DNA of 64,000 nt from CAIYRG01 sp036273455 (GCA_036273455.1 DASUHP010000033.1:62001-126000); one strand, 5' to 3'. Shown: positions 18,531-28,800, counted from the stretch's first letter. Translations and numbers: made by a program. Notes: generated from the letters alone by a model not told the origin.

Positions 18531-19538
18531 ATGCAACGCCATCGCCTTCCAGTTTTTTGCGCATTGCTGCTGACGCCATTCGGCGCGATCGCGGCCGATG
18601 CGAATTATCATGTGGCACAGCGGATTAAAGTCCCGGACGGCGGCTTTGATTACGCGACATTCGATGCCGCAACCGGGCGCGTATTGATGACGCGCACGGA
18701 CTTCACCTCGGCTGTGGATGCAAAGTCCGGGCGGGTTTCGCAGCTCAATGCCGGCGCCGGGCACATGGCAGTTCCGGTGCCCGGCACATCCCTGCTGGTG
18801 ATTCCGCAACGGCCAAACAATGTCCGGATCATCGACGAAGTCACCGACAAGCTTGTCGCCGATGTCCCAGCACCCGGCGCGCCCGACGGCGCCGTGTATG
18901 ATCCGTACACGAAATATGTCTGGGTGATGGGACATGACGGCGGCATTGCGACCGCCATCGATCCGGCGGCGAAGAAAGCCGCCGCACAGGTGAATGTTGG
19001 AGGCACGCTGGAATTCCCTGCCAGTGATGGCGCCGGAAAAATCTTCGTCAATGTCACTTCCACCCCCGATATCGCGGTGATCGATGCCAAAACCGGCATG
19101 GTCACGGCGCACTACCCGCTGACCGGCTGCCGCGGCGCATCTGGTCTCGCCTATGCGACGCAGGCGAAACTGCTGATCTCATCCTGCGGCAACGGAATGG
19201 CCAAGGTGATCGACGCGGCGTCGGGGCGCGAAGTTGCGTCAATTCCGATCGCCCGCGGCCCGGATGCCGTGATCTACGATCCGGTGCGGCGCCTCGCCTT
19301 CATTCCTTGCGGCGGTGACGGCGTGCTGGAAGTAATTTCGGTGCCCGACGCCGGGCACGTCATGAAAATCGAAACCGTACCGACCCAGGCAGGATCGCGT
19401 ACCGGCACGCTCGATCCGCAGACCGGTCGTTTGTACCTGATGGCATCACAACCTGATCCAACCGGCAAACCGGGACCGGGCGGGCGTGGCATCGCCCGTG
19501 TGCCGGGGACTTATGAGATTCTTGTCGTCGCGCCCTGA
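18531..19538 (+). CDS. secreted YncE-like (YVTN) beta-propeller protein, second copy
   Basis: A 335-residue paralogue of the propeller protein at 12179. It has the same opening after the signal peptide (DANYHVAQRIKVPDGGFDYATFDAATG against QYKIVDRIKVQNGGFDYATFDPATG, compared in part) and the same three cysteines (TGCRG, SSCGN, IPCGG). The signal peptide is residues 1-22 (LLTPFGAIAADA). It lies between TBDR1 and TBDR2 on the same strand, 266 bases after TBDR1 and 193 before TBDR2. A periplasmic helper for the receptors' ligand is the simplest reading, but this is inferred from position only. Confidence 0.8.
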   Translation: MQRHRLPVFCALLLTPFGAIAADANYHVAQRIKVPDGGFDYATFDAATGRVLMTRTDFTSAVDAKSGRVSQLNAGAGHMAVPVPGTSLLVIPQRPNNVRIIDEVTDKLVADVPAPGAPDGAVYDPYTKYVWVMGHDGGIATAIDPAAKKAAAQVNVGGTLEFPASDGAGKIFVNVTSTPDIAVIDAKTGMVTAHYPLTGCRGASGLAYATQAKLLISSCGNGMAKVIDAASGREVASIPIARGPDAVIYDPVRRLAFIPCGGDGVLEVISVPDAGHVMKIETVPTQAGSRTGTLDPQTGRLYLMASQPDPTGKPGPGGRGIARVPGTYEILVVAP

Positions 19539-19621
19539 CCGGGGCGTGAGGGGAGCGCAGGTTTTTTGCAGTGAAGGGCCCACTCACGCAAGTGATCGGG
19601 ATAAGGCATTTTGCGTAGCAC

Positions 19622-19660
19622 AGCATCGCATAGCGTAGCACCGGCATAGCATCGCATAGC
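19622..19660. repeat. 13-bp direct repeat, 26-bp period
   Basis: The 13-mer agcatcgcatagc occurs at 19622-19634 and 19648-19660 in the TBDR2 leader, among several gcgtagcac-like words. It could be a regulator site or a local duplication. Only this one of the receptor leaders has it. Confidence 0.5.
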
Positions 19661-19703
19661 CTTCGTATCAGCAAGTAGAACTTCGTTAGACACTAATCAC
19701 TGA

Positions 19704-19727
19704 GTGCCGAAGCGGCACACAAGGGGG
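19704..19727 (+). promoter_or_regulatory. hairpin plus strong ribosome-binding site of TBDR2
   Basis: gtgccg (19704-19709) pairs with cggcac (19713-19718). The run aaggggg follows at 19721, shortly before the ATG at 19732. It is the clearest form of the element shared by four receptor genes. Confidence 0.6.
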
Positions 19728-19731
19728 AATT

Positions 19732-22700
19732 ATGAATCCGACGACTGCCCGTTTTGCCACCCTTATGGGTTCGGCATCTCTGCTGACATTGACCAATGCA
19801 TTGACGGCACATGCGCAGCAAGTTGCGCAATCAGTTCAGGTGAGCCCGCAGCAGTTTGCGCAGGTCCAGGTGGCCCAGGCTGGCCCCGCGCCGGTGGCGC
19901 AGGCAGCGCCTGAAACGGTGCCGGAACAGGTACTCGTCACCGGATCGCTGATTCACGGCACGGCCGCGGTTGGCGTCCCGGTCACAAATCTTGGCACGCA
20001 GGATTTCACCCAGACGGGCGCCGTGACGATCGGCGACCTGTTCCGCACCGTTCCGGTAGCGAATGTCGCGCCCGGCCCGGCCGCCACGAACTCCAACGGC
20101 CACCAGGAACGCGAAACGCGCGTCAACATCCGTGGCCTCGACGCAACCGGTCCACGTTCGTTGCTGATGATCGATGGCGTGCGGTTTCCTCCGCAGGCGG
20201 ACGGTCTTTGTGCGATTGATCCGTCGATCATCCCCGCGCTCGCGCTGGATCGCGTCGATATCCTCGCGGACGGCGCGTCGGCGACCTATGGTTCGGATGC
20301 CGTCGCGGGCGTGGTCAACGTGGTTCTGAAGCGCGGCTTTGATGGAGCCGTGACACTGCTGCATGTGCAAGCGCCCACAGACGGGGGCGGCGTCCAATAC
20401 CAGGCATCGCAACTATGGGGACGCACCTGGCAAGGTGGTGATATCACGCTGACTTATGAATGGACTGATGAAAAGGCGGTTACCGGCAATATCCATTCCA
20501 AATTCACCACCAATTTCCTGCCCTGGGGTCTCGAGGATCCGTTTATACCGATTGCGGCCGCCCAACCCGGCGTCGTTTCCACTGGCACACCTGTCGTGAA
20601 CAGGACCGTCACGGTGGGTTCGAGCGCTCCGGTTCCCGTGCTGGTGGCCGGCACCTGCACCAACTGCTTCTCAATCCCGCGCGGTACCGGCGCGAATTGG
20701 AGCGCAGCCGCGGACGCCAAGGGCCCGTCAGGAGCATCAACGATCAGTTGGGCCAGTCTGATGGGCAATCCTGGCGACAGCAATTTCGTCGATCCGCTCC
20801 AAGAGGGTTGGGAACAAGGTGCACAGCAGAGGAACGCCTTTGTCCTTACAGTTGACCAGCAGCTGTTCCCGGGCGTGACATTTTTCGGCACCGGCTTTTA
20901 CAACAATCGCCGGGTTGAAGAGCGGCTGCCCTCGTTCGGCGGCGGCGGATTGGGCACTTATCTGACGACCTGGAAGGTGCCGACGACCAACCCGTATTAT
21001 CCGGCGGGAGCACCGGCCGGATTGCAGGTTTCCTACGACCTCGCCCATGAAGTGCCGCCCAGCATTCCGGCCTGGGAAATTTCCGAACGCTATCAGTTCG
21101 GCCTCAATCTCGACCTTCCATTCACGTGGAACGGTCAGATCTATGAATCCCGCAGCTATGAAGATGTCGGATACATCCGTCACTTCATCAGCAAGTCCGG
21201 TGTGAACGAGGCGCTCGCAGGAGCGACCAATCCAGTTACCGGTGCGCCCATTCCGTTCCTGAATTTGTTCTGCGATCCATTCGCGTTCCAGTGCAATTCG
21301 CCGACGACTCTCGCATTTATCGGCGCCACGCAGACTCAACAGGCGCGCTGGGCAATGGAGGAAAAGGGCGCGAAATTTGATGGGCCCGTGTTCGACCTGC
21401 CGGCCGGGCAGATCAAGGCCGCGGTTGGTGCCATCTATGAGTCGGACCATGTCATCGGTTCCGACGGCACCACCGCCGGCGTTGCCGGAAACCCGCCCGT
21501 CAGTCAGTTCATTACCTCGGACTCCGAACCCTACCACGTCTGGGCATTCTTCGGGCAGGTCGACGTTCCAATATTCGGCGACAACCTGAACTTCCCGCTC
21601 ATGCGCAAGCTCGATCTGGAAGGTTCGTGGCGGTACGACGACTACGGCGGGAATCCGGTGCTGACAGGCATCACCCGAAATCCGAAAGTCTCCTTCACCT
21701 GGCTTATCGATGAAGCCGTCGGCGCCACGGTCCGGGGAAGCTGGGGAACCTCATTCCGTTTTGCGAATGAAGGCGAATTCTCGAACGTCCTCAGCCCGGT
21801 CGATCAGTCGGCCAACCTTGCGAGTTCAAGTCAAAATGCTACCGTTGCATGTATCAACGGCGTCGCTCCCGTGGGCAGCACGGCGGCATCCCTGGTCGCC
21901 GGCGGCGGCGTGGCAACGGCCTGCGGTACCACACCCGGCGGCATCTCCTATGGCGGCGGACCAGAGCCGGCTCTGCGCATCTTCACCAACGCGCAAGGCC
22001 AGACGGTGGTACGCGAAGGCGGCCTCGCACTCGCGCCGGAAAAAGCGACCAACTACAGCGTCGGCCTTGAGCTCGCGCCGACGATCGATTTCCTCAGGGG
22101 ACTCGACCTGCAGGCCACGTGGTACAGCGTCAAGATCAATGGCGTGCTGCAGGGACAGCTTGCCGCTGCTACGACATCTGGTCTATCGGATGCGAACCAG
22201 CGATTCCACTTCATTGTGCCCAGCGACACCGGCTGCCCGGTGGCAAACAACAGCAATCCGACGGCCTGCGCACCATTCGAAAAAATGGTCCTGGCGGCGA
22301 TCCAGGATCCCGCCCAGGGCGAAGGACTGACGGCCGCTGACGCATCAAATATTTTTTGGATCAACGACTCCGCCACCGCCAATTCTGGATTTATTCACGT
22401 CACCGGTGTCGATTTCAACGGCAGCTATGACTACGACGCCGGCGACCTTGGCGCCTACAACGTCGGAGTCACCGGCACCTATTACCTCCACCGCTGGGTC
22501 CAGCAATCCGCAGGCGGCGCGATTTTCGACGCGCTGCACCAGAACAACCTCGCGTCGGTGAATGGACTGCCACAGCAGGGCATCGAAACGCTTCCAAGAT
22601 TTATTTATCGGGCCCGTATCGGCTGGAGCGATGGGCCGTTCAGCGCGACGGTATTCTGGAATCACCAGAGCCACTTCTTCGAACAGCACACCAGCACGCC

Positions 22701-23019
22701 ACCGAACGTCAACCTGGCATGTACGTCCATGGGCGGCACGCTCGGCGGTGGCACATTCCCATGCGCGATCAACAATTTCTCATACGAACAGCCGGCCTGG
22801 GACACGGTCGATCTGTCCTTCGGCTACACCACCGGAATGACGCCGGCCAGTGTCTACCTACAGAACCTGACTCTTCAGCTCACCGTGACCAACCTGATGG
22901 GAAAACATGCGGCGTTCGAGTTCGGACCCAATTCCACGACCCGCAATCCATCCGGAACCGACATTATTCAGCCGGATTACGGTCGCGTGATTGGTCTGAC
23001 GCTGATCAAGAACTGGTAA
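19732..23019 (+). CDS. TonB-dependent receptor 2 of 5 paralogues
   Basis: A 1095-residue receptor closely related to TBDR1 along its whole length. It has a signal peptide (1-28), a Gln-rich linker with VSPQQFAQVQVAQ, a TonB box-like EQVLVTGS near 65-72, an intact plug (RGLDATGPRSLLMIDGVR, GSDAVAGVVNVVLK), the barrel and a final Trp. The eleven family cysteines are all kept (GLCAID in the plug; TCTNCFS; FCDPFAFQC; ACING with TACGT; GCPVANNSNPTAC; ACTSMGG with FPCAI). It differs from TBDR1 mainly in extracellular loop segments such as 290-330 and 690-740. That pattern suggests a related but distinct ligand. Confidence 0.95.
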   Translation: MNPTTARFATLMGSASLLTLTNALTAHAQQVAQSVQVSPQQFAQVQVAQAGPAPVAQAAPETVPEQVLVTGSLIHGTAAVGVPVTNLGTQDFTQTGAVTIGDLFRTVPVANVAPGPAATNSNGHQERETRVNIRGLDATGPRSLLMIDGVRFPPQADGLCAIDPSIIPALALDRVDILADGASATYGSDAVAGVVNVVLKRGFDGAVTLLHVQAPTDGGGVQYQASQLWGRTWQGGDITLTYEWTDEKAVTGNIHSKFTTNFLPWGLEDPFIPIAAAQPGVVSTGTPVVNRTVTVGSSAPVPVLVAGTCTNCFSIPRGTGANWSAAADAKGPSGASTISWASLMGNPGDSNFVDPLQEGWEQGAQQRNAFVLTVDQQLFPGVTFFGTGFYNNRRVEERLPSFGGGGLGTYLTTWKVPTTNPYYPAGAPAGLQVSYDLAHEVPPSIPAWEISERYQFGLNLDLPFTWNGQIYESRSYEDVGYIRHFISKSGVNEALAGATNPVTGAPIPFLNLFCDPFAFQCNSPTTLAFIGATQTQQARWAMEEKGAKFDGPVFDLPAGQIKAAVGAIYESDHVIGSDGTTAGVAGNPPVSQFITSDSEPYHVWAFFGQVDVPIFGDNLNFPLMRKLDLEGSWRYDDYGGNPVLTGITRNPKVSFTWLIDEAVGATVRGSWGTSFRFANEGEFSNVLSPVDQSANLASSSQNATVACINGVAPVGSTAASLVAGGGVATACGTTPGGISYGGGPEPALRIFTNAQGQTVVREGGLALAPEKATNYSVGLELAPTIDFLRGLDLQATWYSVKINGVLQGQLAAATTSGLSDANQRFHFIVPSDTGCPVANNSNPTACAPFEKMVLAAIQDPAQGEGLTAADASNIFWINDSATANSGFIHVTGVDFNGSYDYDAGDLGAYNVGVTGTYYLHRWVQQSAGGAIFDALHQNNLASVNGLPQQGIETLPRFIYRARIGWSDGPFSATVFWNHQSHFFEQHTSTPPNVNLACTSMGGTLGGGTFPCAINNFSYEQPAWDTVDLSFGYTTGMTPASVYLQNLTLQLTVTNLMGKHAAFEFGPNSTTRNPSGTDIIQPDYGRVIGLTLIKNW

Positions 23020-23026
23020 CGCACTA

Positions 23027-23063
23027 CCAATCCGTCCGGCAGTCAACCTGCCGGACGGATTGG
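23027..23063. repeat. perfect 16-bp inverted repeat after TBDR2
   Basis: Bases 23027-23042 and 23048-23063 are perfect reverse complements with a 5-base loop, starting 7 bases after the TBDR2 stop. No T run follows directly, but a second, ordinary terminator begins 11 bases later. It may stabilise the 3' end of the receptor mRNA or act as a bidirectional stop. Confidence 0.85.
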
Positions 23064-23073
23064 CGCAAAGCCG

Positions 23074-23097
23074 GCCGCCCTGGGCGGCTTTTTTCTT
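23074..23097 (+). terminator. rho-independent terminator after TBDR2
   Basis: gccgcc (23074-23079) pairs with ggcggc (23083-23088), followed by ttttttctttc. It ends the TBDR2 transcript and faces the convergent TPR/oxygenase gene. Confidence 0.85.
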
Positions 23098-23201
23098 TCA
23101 ACCACATCGGCGCCGTGTGACGTGCGCGCAATCCGTTGTAATGCCGGAAATTTGGTTCGTAGGCTGATGAGTTTGCGAAGGACGATTCCCCTGTGCGCGG
23201 A

Positions 23202-25004
23202 TCATGCCGGGACAGCGTCAAACGCGACGGTGAGACGTGTATCGCTTCCTCCGAACGGGACTGTGCCATGCCAGAAAAACGAGGGAAACAGCACAAGCAT
23301 GCCCCGTTCTGGCTTTACGAACCGTTCCGGCCTGTCGCCTGGGCCGAGTTGGAGATTCGACTCTCCCAGCTTGAACCAGCCTTCGTGTGTTGCGTGATTG
23401 TCAACGGCCGCCGGAAGATCGGCATAGAACGCCGAGCTGATCCAGCCCTCCGGATGGATGTGATTGGTGTGAAAGCCCTGCGGCCGGAGAAGACACGACC
23501 ATGATCCGGCAAAGCGGAAAGCGGCGGATCGCCGTATTATGACGCCGGAATTCGGGACGCTGCGGGTCACCGATTGAACATAGTCTTCGACCTTTTCGGC
23601 AATCGCACGGCGCAGCGCCGTCACCGCAGGTGTAGACCGCGAGAACAGATCGCCCAGCGTCTGCGTGCCGCCGCGCAGTGTCTGATCGAGTGGTTCGTGC
23701 CTGCCCGAATGAGCCAGACGCAACTCTGCAGCAAGCGCGTCGAGAAATTCTTCCGTTCGGAAACCCGGCGGAGCGCTGATGTGATAAATCTTCACAAATC
23801 GATTGAAGTCCGCGAATTGCGCATATCGCGGGTCACCCTCTGCACGCAGGGCAAGCAGCAGCCCCGCCAGTGCCAACTGCTCGGACGGATGGATACGCAG
23901 TGCGTGTTCGAATTGCCGTCTTGCTTGCGCGAACTGGGAGGCCCTCAGGAGCGCAAAGCCGCATTGATGTCGCAGAAAAGACGATGCCGGATCGGCTGCA
24001 ATGGCACGGTCAAAATACTGCGCCGCATCGGCAAAGCGTTTGCGTTCGGCCAGCACGGTCCCAAGAAATGCGCAAATATCCCCCCGCCCGGGCGCAGCGG
24101 CTTCTGCGTCGCGCAGCAGTTGCTCGACAAAATCGAGCTCGCCCCTGCGCATCCGCAGATGCGCTTCCATCAGCAGAAGCTCCGGATCGGCTGTGCCCTG
24201 TCGCCGCGCGGCCACAAAAGTTCCAAATGGCTCTGATTGGCCTTGTTCGTGCGCAAGCTTTGCATATTCAGCATGCACATCGGCGCGGCGAGGGTCGAGT
24301 TCAATCGCCACGCGGTACGCTGCCAATGCTTCTTCGACGCGCCCCGCCTCACGCAGACTGTTTGCAAGGGCAATGCGGATTTCGATCCGGTTCGGCGCAA
24401 GCCCGGCTGCCCGCTCAAACTTGGCGATGCTTTCATCGTACTTTCCGAGGCGCGCCAGCGCACGGCCGCAATGATAATGCGCGTCAACAAAGCCGGAATC
24501 CGCCGCGATGGCGCGCTGCAGCGCCTCGAGAGCTTCTGTCAAACGGCTCTCTTCCAGCAGGAGAGCGCCCATGCGGGTCAGCGACGGCGCGAATTGCGGA
24601 TTGTGCGACACCGCTGCTGCATGCGCAGCCAGTGCGTCCCGCAACCGGCCTGCCTTTTCAAGCGTGACGCCAAGATTGTACTTCGCTTGAACTGAGTCTG
24701 GCTTTAGCGCAACTGCGCGGCGGTAGCTGGATTCTGCGTCGTCGAGACGACCTGCGGCGTATAACAAATTGGCGAGATTATTGTGCAGTTCGGGTCTGCT
24801 GGGGGCGACGGCAATGGCCCGGCGCAGCAGCGTTTCTGCCTCTGTCGCGTTTCCCTGCCGTTTCTCGATCAGTGCCAGCGCGCTTAGAACGTCCGGATCG
24901 CTGGGCATTTGAGCCAGCAATCCGCGACAAAGCGCTGCCGCTTCTGCACTGCGGCCGGACGCTTCCAGTGCTGCGGCGCGACGAAGCGTGAGGTCGGCAG
25001 ACAT
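23202..25004 (-). CDS. TPR-repeat protein with C-terminal 2-oxoglutarate/Fe(II) oxygenase domain
   Basis: A 600-residue cytoplasmic protein (no signal peptide). Residues about 1-400 hold around ten tetratricopeptide repeats of 34 residues (for example ALELDPRRADVHAEYAKLAHEQG-type units, read in part). The last 120 residues match the putative 2OG-Fe(II) oxygenase family seen fused to TPRs: FHTNHIHPEGWISSAFYADL has the proximal His cluster, FFWHGTVPF the distal His and DTRLTVAFD the 2-oxoglutarate-binding Arg. Such proteins hydroxylate peptides or small molecules and often lie near TonB-dependent receptors in alphaproteobacteria. It is the only minus-strand gene inside the receptor array. The target is unknown. 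Confidence 0.85.
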   Translation of the reverse strand: MSADLTLRRAAALEASGRSAEAAALCRGLLAQMPSDPDVLSALALIEKRQGNATEAETLLRRAIAVAPSRPELHNNLANLLYAAGRLDDAESSYRRAVALKPDSVQAKYNLGVTLEKAGRLRDALAAHAAAVSHNPQFAPSLTRMGALLLEESRLTEALEALQRAIAADSGFVDAHYHCGRALARLGKYDESIAKFERAAGLAPNRIEIRIALANSLREAGRVEEALAAYRVAIELDPRRADVHAEYAKLAHEQGQSEPFGTFVAARRQGTADPELLLMEAHLRMRRGELDFVEQLLRDAEAAAPGRGDICAFLGTVLAERKRFADAAQYFDRAIAADPASSFLRHQCGFALLRASQFAQARRQFEHALRIHPSEQLALAGLLLALRAEGDPRYAQFADFNRFVKIYHISAPPGFRTEEFLDALAAELRLAHSGRHEPLDQTLRGGTQTLGDLFSRSTPAVTALRRAIAEKVEDYVQSVTRSVPNSGVIIRRSAAFRFAGSWSCLLRPQGFHTNHIHPEGWISSAFYADLPAAVDNHATHEGWFKLGESNLQLGPGDRPERFVKPERGMLVLFPSFFWHGTVPFGGSDTRLTVAFDAVPA

Positions 25005-25069
25005 CGGATGGCCAGAGTTGCGCGCGGTGATCTGAACCTATGCCCTGGTGCGTTTGCCCTCTGAGACGG

Positions 25070-25185
25070 TGGCGGCGGCAGTTGGAACCGCGCCCGACAA
25101 CACTCCACAACCATCCAGCATGGCCATTACCCTCCGATAGGCGACACGAGCATCGGCGCGGCCGGGATTACTGTCAATCGTGACC
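25070..25185 (-). pseudogene. relic of amidohydrolase 5' end and its leader
   Basis: Read on the minus strand from 25127, this gives MAMLDGCGVLSGAVPTAAA, which lines up with MAMLNRRRLLSGAAAIAAA, the start of the amidohydrolase at 44241. The upstream bases also match: catcggcgcg...ctgtcaatcgtg here against catcggggcg...ctgctgtcaatcgtg beyond 44241. Similarity covers about 110 bases and stops abruptly on both sides; the Tat twin arginines are lost. It is a fragment left by a duplication or recombination event. Confidence 0.75.
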
Positions 25186-25238
25186 GGAGGCGGGGGTCCG
25201 GCCAGTACAAGGCGGGGCGCGTTTCGGCGAGTTGGCCA

Positions 25239-25442
25239 GTCGCGGTGGGCTATAGCGATGCGGCGATTCCTGGGGATGGTTGTCGGCAGAACCTGACGCT
25301 GCGGATCACGGTCATCAAGCTGTTAGGCTGGCACGCCGCGTTCGAATACGGCGCGAACACCACCATCCGCAACCCGTAGCGATTTGATGTTCGACAGCTG
25401 CCTTCGCCGTCAAGTTGGAATCACGCTCGTCAAAAAACCGAT
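25239..25442 (+). pseudogene. relic of a sixth TonB-dependent receptor (3' end)
   Basis: In one frame from 25239 it encodes VAVGYSDAAIPGDG, then RQNLTLRITVIKLLGWHAAF and EYGANTTIRNP. This matches the last barrel strands of the five intact receptors (for example QNITLQLTVLNLLGRHAAFE in TBDR1). An in-frame TAG at 25377-25379 follows where the others read NPSGFDI. A frameshift then leads to RRQVGITLVKKP, the equivalent of GRQVGLTLVKNW, with the final Trp lost. Nothing of the plug or upstream barrel is left. It lies directly before the leader of TBDR3. Confidence 0.85.
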
Positions 25443-25890
25443 AGCCCATGTTGCCTGAATGACACGCGGCGAGATCTGCTTGCCGTGCTTTTTGAAGCAA
25501 TATCGTTTGCAATTGCATAAATCCAATCTGTCACTCAAAACACACAACAGGCAGTTATTTGCCTGTTGTAATCTCAATGTAAGCTGCTTGGGCGCACACT
25601 GCCCCTGCCAAGTGGGGGAATGTATCAACTGTATAGCGAGCCTTTCGGTGTGACTTCAGTCACCAAGTCACTTTGCCCATTGGCGCGTCACAACGACCTC
25701 AAAGAACATTCCCGATTCTTCGCCGGATGTCCGCAAAGGGGGAGGCAGGCTTCCGAGGTGCTCCGAGACTCTATGTTCCGCGTAACCGGACTGGAGCGCC
25801 TCGGCTCACCGCAGCTTGCACACAGTTGGCGCAGTAACAGGAAGGTACCGGTTATCATCACAACATTCTGACATACAGCGAAGGGGGAAT
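25443..25890. other. TBDR3 leader region, no gene seen
   Basis: About 450 bases, clearly AT-richer than the neighbours in 25450-25620. It holds the inverted repeat at 25544 and a small hairpin (gtgac at 25650-25654 with gtcac at 25659-25663). TBDR3 has a strong aaggggga ribosome-binding site, but unlike its paralogues no obvious hairpin touching it. Confidence 0.5.
25544..25569. repeat. perfect 10-bp inverted repeat
   Basis: acaacaggca (25544-25553) and tgcctgttgt (25560-25569) are perfect reverse complements separated by gttatt. It lies in AT-rich DNA upstream of TBDR3 and has no following T run. A dimeric repressor site or an RNA hairpin are both possible. Confidence 0.7.
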
Positions 25891-25891
25891 C

Positions 25892-28800
25892 ATGCATCCG
25901 AATACGCGTCTTGCGACCCTGATGGGGTCGGCGTCGCTGCTCACAATCGCAAACAGCATTTCTATCCATGCCCAGCAAATGGCGCAGGCCGCCCCTGAAA
26001 CCATTCCCGAACAGGTCCTGGTCACCGGCTCGCTCATTCACGGCACATCGGCCGTCGGTGTTCCGGTCACCAATCTTGGTGTTCAGGATCTCACGCAGTC
26101 CGGCAATACCACCATCAGCGATCTGTTTCGCACTGTGCCGTCAGCCGTGGTCGAGCCCGGCCCGTCTGCCGTCGAATCAGGCGGCAACCAGGAACGCAAT
26201 ATCGAGGTGAATATCCGCGGCCTGGATGCCACCGGGCCACGCTCCCTGATGATGATCGACGGCGTACGCTTCCCCCCGCAGGCCGACGGGCTCTGTGTCA
26301 TCGATCCGTCCATCATTCCCGAATTGGCTGTCGATCGTGTTGACGTGCTGGCGGACGGCGCTTCCGCCACTTACGGTTCGGACGCCATCGCGGGCGTGAT
26401 CAACATCGTGCTGAAGCGCGGGTTCGACGGCGCCACCACACTCTTGCATTACGGCCAGCCGACCGATGGCGGCGGCCAGACCTACCAGGCGTCGCAACTG
26501 TGGGGCCGCACATGGGACGGTGGCGACATTACCATCACGTACGAGTACCAGGACAATGAGCCGGTCAAGGGAAAAGAGCATTCCAATTTTACCGTGACCT
26601 ATAATCCCTGGGGCCTGGAGAATCCGAACGTGCCGATCGGTGCGGCGATTCCAGGCGTCATCTCCATTGGCCCTCCCAATGTCGTCAGCCCGGTTCCGCA
26701 GAACTCCTTTGCTCCGGTTCCAAATCTGGTGAATGGTACGTGCACGAATTGCTTTTCCATCCCGCGCGGCACCGGGGCAAATTTCAGCGCCAGCGGAACG
26801 CCAGACGTGCTCAACTGGTCGCAGCTGACGTCCATGGCGAGCGCGGCCGGCGACAACAATTACGTCGATCCTCTGCAGGCCGGCTGGGAGTTGGCGGCGC
26901 AACAGAGGAATTCCTTCGTTCTTACGGCCGACCAGCGGCTGTTCCCGGGCGTGTCGTTTTTCGCCACCGGGTTCTACTCAAACCGCCGCGTCGTGGAGAA
27001 AGCGCCCTCCTTCGGTGGCCAGGGGCTGGGCAATTACCTCCAGACCTGGAGCGTGCCGACAATCAATCCCTATTATCCGGTGGGCGCGCCTGACGGCCTG
27101 ATGGTCTCCTATGACCTGGCGGCAGAAGTTCCGCCGGTCGTGCCCGCCTGGGATATCAGCGAGCGATATCAATTCGGGCTTAATATTGACCTGCCCTACG
27201 CATGGACCGGGCAGATCTATGATTCGCGAAGCTATGAAGACACCGGCTTTTACCGGCACTTCATCAGCAAGGCGGGGGTGAATTCCGCGCTTGGCAACGA
27301 TGGAGCACAGGCCACCAATCCCGCCACTGGCGCACCGATTCCATTCCTGAATCTGTTCTGCGATCCCCACGCATTCCAGTGTAACTCACCGGATACGCTG
27401 GCCTATATTTCCGCAACATCATCCATTCAGGCGCGGACCTCGATCGAAGAAAAAGGCGCGCGCTTTGACGGGCCGCTGTTCGACATTCCTGCCGGCCAGA
27501 TCAAGGCCGCCATCGGAGCTCTATACGACGGCGACAATGTCGTCGGCGGCAGCGGCAGCAACCAGGGTAGCCCCGGTAACGGCCCCATCGGCCAACAGAT
27601 GACCTTCGACCCTGAGCCGTACCATATCTGGGCGGAATTCGCGCAGGTCGATGTCCCTGTGTTTGGAGACAACTTCAATTTTCCCCTGATGCGCAGGCTC
27701 GATCTCGAGGGATCGATTCGCCACGACGCCTATGCCGGCAACATCAATCTCACGGGCGAGACAACCAATCCCAAATTTGCCTTCACCTGGGTGGTTGATC
27801 AGCTGGTCGGCGCGACCGTACGCGGCAGCTGGGGATCTTCATTCCGTTTTGCGAATGAAGGCGAATTCTCCAGCATTCTCAGCCCGATCGACCAGTCGGC
27901 CAACCTGCCCGGCTCCGGTCAGAATCTCACCCTGCAATGCACCAACGGAGTGGCACCCGCCGGCAGCGCGGCCGCGACACTGGTCGCAGCCGGTCTCGCC
28001 TGTGGCAGCCAACCCGGGGGTATCGGCTATGGCGGTGGCCCCACCGCAGTGATGCGCCAATTCGTCAACGCGGCAACCGGCCAGACTGAGTTTCGCGAAG
28101 GTGGGCTGTCGCTCGCACCGGAAAAAGCCCTCAATTACACGATCGGTCTCGAATTGGCGCCGACCATCGATTTTCTCAAAGGCTTCGATCTTCAAACAAC
28201 CTATTACAGTGTGAAGGTGAACGGTGTGCTCGGCGGCTTCCTCGGCAATCAGGATTCGGCCTCGTTCGCCGATCCCACCCAGCGCTTCCACTTTATCGTG
28301 CCGAGCGACCTTGGTTGCCCGGTAGCGGCCAATGCCAACCCGACGACCTGCGCACCTTTCGTGAAGATGGTCACCGCGGCGATCATGGATCCCAACAACG
28401 ATATCGGCGGCGATCTCACCCAGGTCAGTAATGTTTTCTGGATGAACGATACCGGGACCACGAATTCGGGCTTCATTCATGTGCAGGGCATCGACTGGAG
28501 TGCGAGTTATGATTACGACGCCGGCGATTTTGGTGCCTGGAATATCGGCATGACCGGCACCTATTACCTCCACCGGTGGTCACAAACTGTCGCCGGCGGG
28601 CCGGTTATCGATGAATATAGCCAGGATATCGGGCCGCTCGGCGGACTGGCCCAGGCCGGAGTCGAGACCTCGCCGCGATTGATTTATCGCACCCGGCTCG
28701 GCTGGAGCGACGGGCCGTTCAGCGCGACCCTGTTCTACAATTTCCGTTCGCACTTCTACGAGACGCGTGAAGGCACGCCGCCCAACGTAAACTTCCAATG

